DNA of 64,000 bases, taken from Symbiotaphrina buchneri. Lineage: Eukaryota > Ascomycota > Symbiotaphrinales > Symbiotaphrinaceae. The notes under the pieces were generated by a model. It ran no database searches, had not been told where the DNA came from, and saw nothing but the letters and a program-made list of their open reading frames with translations. The stretch lies in NCBI GenBank assembly GCA_001599915.1, contig BCIG01000019.1, forward strand, positions 186,001 through 250,000, given 5' to 3'. Both the position numbers and the translations under genes were made by a program. Positions 60,241 to 64,000 of the stretch are shown here, in pieces (positions within the stretch are counted from its first letter, which is position 1; every line of letters starts with the position of its first letter).

Positions 60241-60709
60241 TTCCAGTTCATAATGACGATCTGCTGCATCTCGATGGCCTTATACTTGGAAATCTCTGTG
60301 ATGCCCAATGTCGAACAGTGAAGGAGGGTTAACCGTCGCAGCCAGCTTTCATTGCTGAGCAAAGCTCTTCAATGTACTGTACGAAGCATTCACGGAGTTT
60401 GATGAAAACAGGCGTCCGATCTTGAAAAGGAACACGGGGAAGATACTGATTTGATCCTTTTGAAATTGTTGCCTATTAGCGCAGATGGAGATCAAATTCT
60501 GCAGCAAATTCACTAAGACGAGAACAAGACGCATAAATCCCATAGACTGGAGTCATCAGAGTCGTTGGCGAAACTTTCTCGTCGCAATTTCAGGTAAACA
60601 GCGCCATGATAGCATCTTGCTCCGATCCCTGTCATTCTCCACCTTCCACGATGACGCATGAACTAGCTAGAGGCGCTGGCTTGCTAGTTGGAGAATGAGG
60701 AAGCTCCAC
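60241..60709. other. Convergent 3' region
   Basis: The 3' flanks of DPM2 and the minus-strand gene ending at 60710. No gene is seen. Confidence 0.5.
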
Positions 60710-61636
60710 TCAATGCTTGTCTTCCTGCACCAACGTGAAGCTTTCTTCCAACGGTTCGGATCCGACGACAGACCACGTCTCTTCATCCTTCTCGGTCCAT
60801 TTCCCCTCTTCGTTCGAGCGTCCTTGCACCAGATTGTCTGTGACGACGCTTTCGGCATTGTTCGTCTCGGGCTCTGGATTGGGAGGCCTCTTTCTACCGC
60901 CATCGTCGAATCCCACGTCTCTCCAAGCGGCTAACTTCTTCGCTCTCTCCGCCCTGTCCTCAGCAGGATTTCCCGCAGTACCATCTTTCAACCTCATATC
61001 CTTCAGCATCTCATTGACACCTCTGGTTGGTTCCTCGTTGATCTCAATTTTGGGCGGGTCTGGTGGGTCTGGCACAGGCTCCAGTTTGACCACGGCCCAG
61101 CGCAAACTAAGGCTCTCTTTCCATGCAGCGCTGTTCCGTTCGCGTTCCTTGCCTGATGGCGTAGTCCACTTCTCTTTCTGCATGCTTGAAAGCTCCTCGC
61201 TGTGAGGCTCCAAATACTTGACGGCTGAGATCGTGTAATAGCCTACGAAGTGAAACCCAGCATCGCGGCCTCCCTTCTGATACCCGATAGGCTTAATTTC
61301 TTCAAAGACAGGAATAGGTGCCCCATGATTCTGCTCTTGCCCTTCAACATGCTCCTCCTTTGGATAATCGTCAGGATGGCCGGGTAGAGGATCAAGGTTT
61401 GATTTGATGAAGAGCTCACGGCGGTCCTGCCAATGGGGATGCTGCAGCCAGAACACGGGGATGTAGACAATGCCATTTGTAACGGAAAGTCGCAAGCTGC
61501 TGCCACCAGCTGGTTTGTAGTGTTCATCGAGATCATGTTTCTTATAGGCGAGCTTTCGCGAACCTGAATATTTAGGGACGTCAAGGACCCCACCATCCTT
61601 GGTGCGCATGTGTGGTGGGATATAGCGACTTCCCAT
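60710..61636 (-). CDS. Fungal protein of unknown function, 308 residues
   Basis: This is one uninterrupted exon of 308 residues. It begins MGSRYIPPHMRTKDGG, like the Arg/Pro start of some RNA-linked proteins. The middle has conserved-looking blocks: LSVTNGIVYIPVFWLQHPHWQDRRELF, PVFEEIKPIGYQKGGRDAGFHFVGYYTI and LRWAVVKLEPVPDPPDPP. Tryptophan and aromatic spacing there suggest a compact beta-rich domain that might bind a small ligand or nucleic acid. The C-terminal third is charged and disordered, with WSVVGSEPLEESFTLV near the end. There are no membrane segments or signal peptide. I cannot name the family; similar proteins seem to occur in other Pezizomycotina. Confidence 0.75.
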   Translation of the reverse strand: MGSRYIPPHMRTKDGGVLDVPKYSGSRKLAYKKHDLDEHYKPAGGSSLRLSVTNGIVYIPVFWLQHPHWQDRRELFIKSNLDPLPGHPDDYPKEEHVEGQEQNHGAPIPVFEEIKPIGYQKGGRDAGFHFVGYYTISAVKYLEPHSEELSSMQKEKWTTPSGKERERNSAAWKESLSLRWAVVKLEPVPDPPDPPKIEINEEPTRGVNEMLKDMRLKDGTAGNPAEDRAERAKKLAAWRDVGFDDGGRKRPPNPEPETNNAESVVTDNLVQGRSNEEGKWTEKDEETWSVVGSEPLEESFTLVQEDKH

Positions 61637-62490
61637 CTTGGCTGTTGAGATGCTTAGACGTGGTGTATGCAGAGTCTAGTCAAGCGGAATGCCTTCAAAC
61701 AGTTACAAGGCTGCTGAATCAAGACTGCGGGTAATTGCTCACGTGTGAAGCTGAATAGACGTTGATATCTTGGTAGTCGTTGCTGCAATCACGAATGACT
61801 GTGAGTGGAATTGCAGCCTCGCGTATAAAATCTCAAAACATCGGAGAGCTGAACAAGATGGAATTGGAAAGTGAAAATTCAAGCTGGAAATGCTCAACGT
61901 TTGTTGTCTTGACGTACTACATATGCGTTCAACCGGAGTGACGGCTGCAGACAGCTGAGCGCATGGAGGTGATGGGAAAGCCGAATGCTCGTAAGTCGTC
62001 CTTAACACTCTGTTGGCAAATCATCTGCGAGCGTAGGCTGGCCGTTTCCGAGTTATAATATCAACAAAAATTTATGGGTGATCGGATGCGCAGACCTGCA
62101 GTGCTCAGAACGCGCACCTGATCAGAGAGGGTCGTAATTGATCTACCAAGAGCTCGGATATCACCGAATATTCATTCGTTCCAAACCAGCTACGATGAGG
62201 ACACAGCGTGGTAGCCTCGCTCACCTTCCCATCACCCCCCCTGAGGTTTGTCTAATTCTACAATAGTTGGAATATCCAAGGTCATAGGAGCAAGTAATGA
62301 TGAAATGGAGGTCTGACTGCCGTCAAGAAACGCAGACATGCCGCCCAAACTCCAAGGAACATGGTCATATCGCATTGCGTCCGCAAAGATGCATATAGAC
62401 GTGGTCAAATGCTGAAATGCTCAAGCATCCAAGTACGCCACCATAGTGCAGAAATAGTGCAGAAATCTTCTGAGTAAACTTTAAAATGGA
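61637..62490. other. Intergenic region
   Basis: About 850 bases hold the promoter of the 308-residue gene and the 3' flank of the exportin gene, both on the minus strand. Nothing else is seen. Confidence 0.5.
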
Positions 62491-64000
62491 TCACCGTCCT
62501 GTGCTGCGTTGGATGAACATCTAGATGGATTGTCAGTTGAAAGGCTACTCATGGGAAGGATGGGCACGGTGTACCTGGAAGAATTGGCGATACTCTTTCA
62601 GCTCAAGAGAGCTTAGAGCAGCCAGATACTCCTCAAGCGCTTGACCTTCCAAGCCCATACCAGCCAGTTCTACCACCCGCAGGTGGTTCAGATACTGATC
62701 TCCAGTCTTGGCGTATATGGCCTTCTGAAACCCTGCAATCTCCGCCAACACTTGTCTAGTTTGTGGGTCTTTCGTGCTGATTGCTGGACTGGTCGGAAGC
62801 GCCCAACTGAAGGTAGAGAAACGCTGCATCATGAACTGATCGAAACCAGGCAGGGTAGGTTGGGAGGCTTGCTGTGTGCCATTCGCGCCGGCCGCGACCA
62901 CTATATCCGGGCCGCCCCAGACGCTGCACATGCGGTTGAGAACAGAAAAGGCGAGCTTCGCCGTTGGTAAATCTCCGACATCTTTTGTGAAGTGCTCAAG
63001 AGTAGTAATAACAGTGTCGAAGGATTGCTGGTTAGCTGTCGAAAGAATCAGCAGGGCTTTGATAAGGAGGAGGGAAACATACTGGTACTGATGAGAACAG
63101 CCCCAAGGTCATTGTTCAGGATAATGAGCAAGAAGTTCAAGTACTCACGCCGGAGTTCTGCTAGTTGAATCTCATCGTCGGTTCCACTTGTGGGTTCGGA
63201 AAGACCAGCTATGACTCTTTGCACTAGGGGTGTAAGCAATGAATCAAGAATGTTGTAGATTTCCGTCTTGAATCCAAAGACTACTTGCTCCAGCACGCGT
63301 AGGAAGGTTGCCATTTCGTCTTTGCTAGAACTCTGGGACAAGAGACCATCGATCCACCGCGGTAGCTGAGGTAGGACTCGGGGACCCAATACCCCAACCA
63401 AGCGAGTGAAAGCGAATCTTGCAGCTGTCCTGATGCTTAAAGATGACTTCAGAGCCTCCAAAGCGACAAGAACTGGCTCCGAAGCCTGACTAAACTCTTC
63501 CGATACTTCAGCTGGAGGTGGAGATCCTGAATTATTACCGCCACCGGGCATCCATTCGGAGAAACCCCTTCCTAGGGTTCCTATAGCCATGATTACGTGA
63601 TGTATCTGTAGTATAGCACGGTCGTCGCCATTCTGAGCCAGTGGTAGATGCGATTGGATTTCACCCAGTAAGGGTTTGAGTATGGTATCCGCATAGAGGA
63701 CTTGTGTCGGAATCGGTACAGAAGAAGTAGATGAGATGTTCCCAACAGCCTCAAACAGGAACAACTGGCTGTTGAACACAGCATCTGCAGATTGATCGTT
63801 CTCCTCTGATGACATGTCATCATCGTCTGACCCCTCTGGAGGAAGCTCGGCTCGGATCGTTAGCAAATCGGCTACTGCTTCGATGACTGTTTGAGCAACA
63901 TTCCCGAGTTGCGCTCGCAAGTGTTTCGCGAATCGGTGAAATAGGTACCACGACCGCGTCTTGACCTTCACATGTTCATGGTGGATGAATCTGACAAAAG
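62491..64000 (-). CDS. los1: Exportin-T / Los1 (partial, cut by window edge)
   Basis: Only the C-terminal ~470 residues are in the window. Exons are 64000(continuing)-63083, 63035-62575 and 62520-62491; the last adds just nine residues and the stop. The frame is open to the right edge, so the gene continues beyond 64000. It is an all-helical HEAT-type karyopherin: [55 protein letters not shown] and [15 protein letters not shown] match the exportin-T family. Los1 with Ran-GTP carries mature-ended tRNAs out of the nucleus. Intron sites (GTATGT..GACAG and GTACAC..TCTAG) keep the helix pattern. Loss is tolerated in budding yeast. Confidence 0.9.

Overview
This window is nuclear DNA of a filamentous ascomycete (Pezizomycotina). 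The evidence is many short introns of about 40-110 bp with GT..AG ends, split genes on both strands, and a set of typical fungal housekeeping proteins. Protein flavour (NUC-1/PalcA-type bHLH factor, Zn2Cys6 factor, FACT subunit Pob3, G3BP/Nxt3-like protein) suits Eurotiomycetes. The low density, about one gene per 3.5-4 kb, would fit Onygenales, but that placement is inference.

Layout, left to right. 1-4.6 kb is gene-poor and carries a hairpin and a decayed tRNA-like patch. 4.6-9.3 kb (-) is a very long protein with a C-terminal methyltransferase-like domain. 9.3-12.6 kb is gene-poor. 12.8-15.0 kb (+) is Hsp90 with an upstream heat-shock element and a 5' UTR intron. 15.5 kb (-) is tRNA-Arg(ACG). 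16.1-18.0 kb (+) is Pob3. 18.9-21.4 kb (-) is the NUC-1/Pho4-like bHLH regulator. 23.2-25.3 kb (-) is a Zn2Cys6 factor. 26.8-29.4 kb (+) is a cytochrome b561 membrane protein with a long disordered tail. 30.0-31.9 kb (-) is a TPR protein. 33.8-34.3 kb (+) is a small unknown protein. 35.7-38.0 kb (-) is a septin-like GTPase with a C-terminal membrane segment. 39.2-41.1 kb (-) is an NTF2/RRM/RGG protein. 42.6-44.3 kb (-) is TFIIIA. 44.7-45.4 kb (+) is RPB6, divergent from TFIIIA. 45.9-46.9 kb (+) is S-formylglutathione hydrolase. 48.0-51.6 kb (+) is a BCAS3-type WD40 protein. 51.6-54.8 kb is gene-poor. 54.8-55.8 kb (+) is a small RRM protein. 56.8-59.5 kb (-) is the splicing factor CWC22. 59.8-60.2 kb (+) is DPM2. 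60.7-61.6 kb (-) is an unknown protein. 62.5 kb to the right edge (-) is a partial exportin-T (Los1).

The genes are mostly independent housekeeping units: chaperone, chromatin and transcription (Pob3, TFIIIA, RPB6), RNA handling (CWC22, G3BP-like, Los1, RRM protein), detoxification and glycosylation. I see no biosynthetic cluster, no intact transposon and no CRISPR-like array. The most interesting items are the membrane-anchored septin-like GTPase, the TFIIIA/RPB6 shared promoter, introns placed in or directly after start codons, and the small-exon RRM gene that no single open frame reveals.

Exon joins were worked out by hand from frame, splice signals and expected protein sequence. No alignment or search was run.
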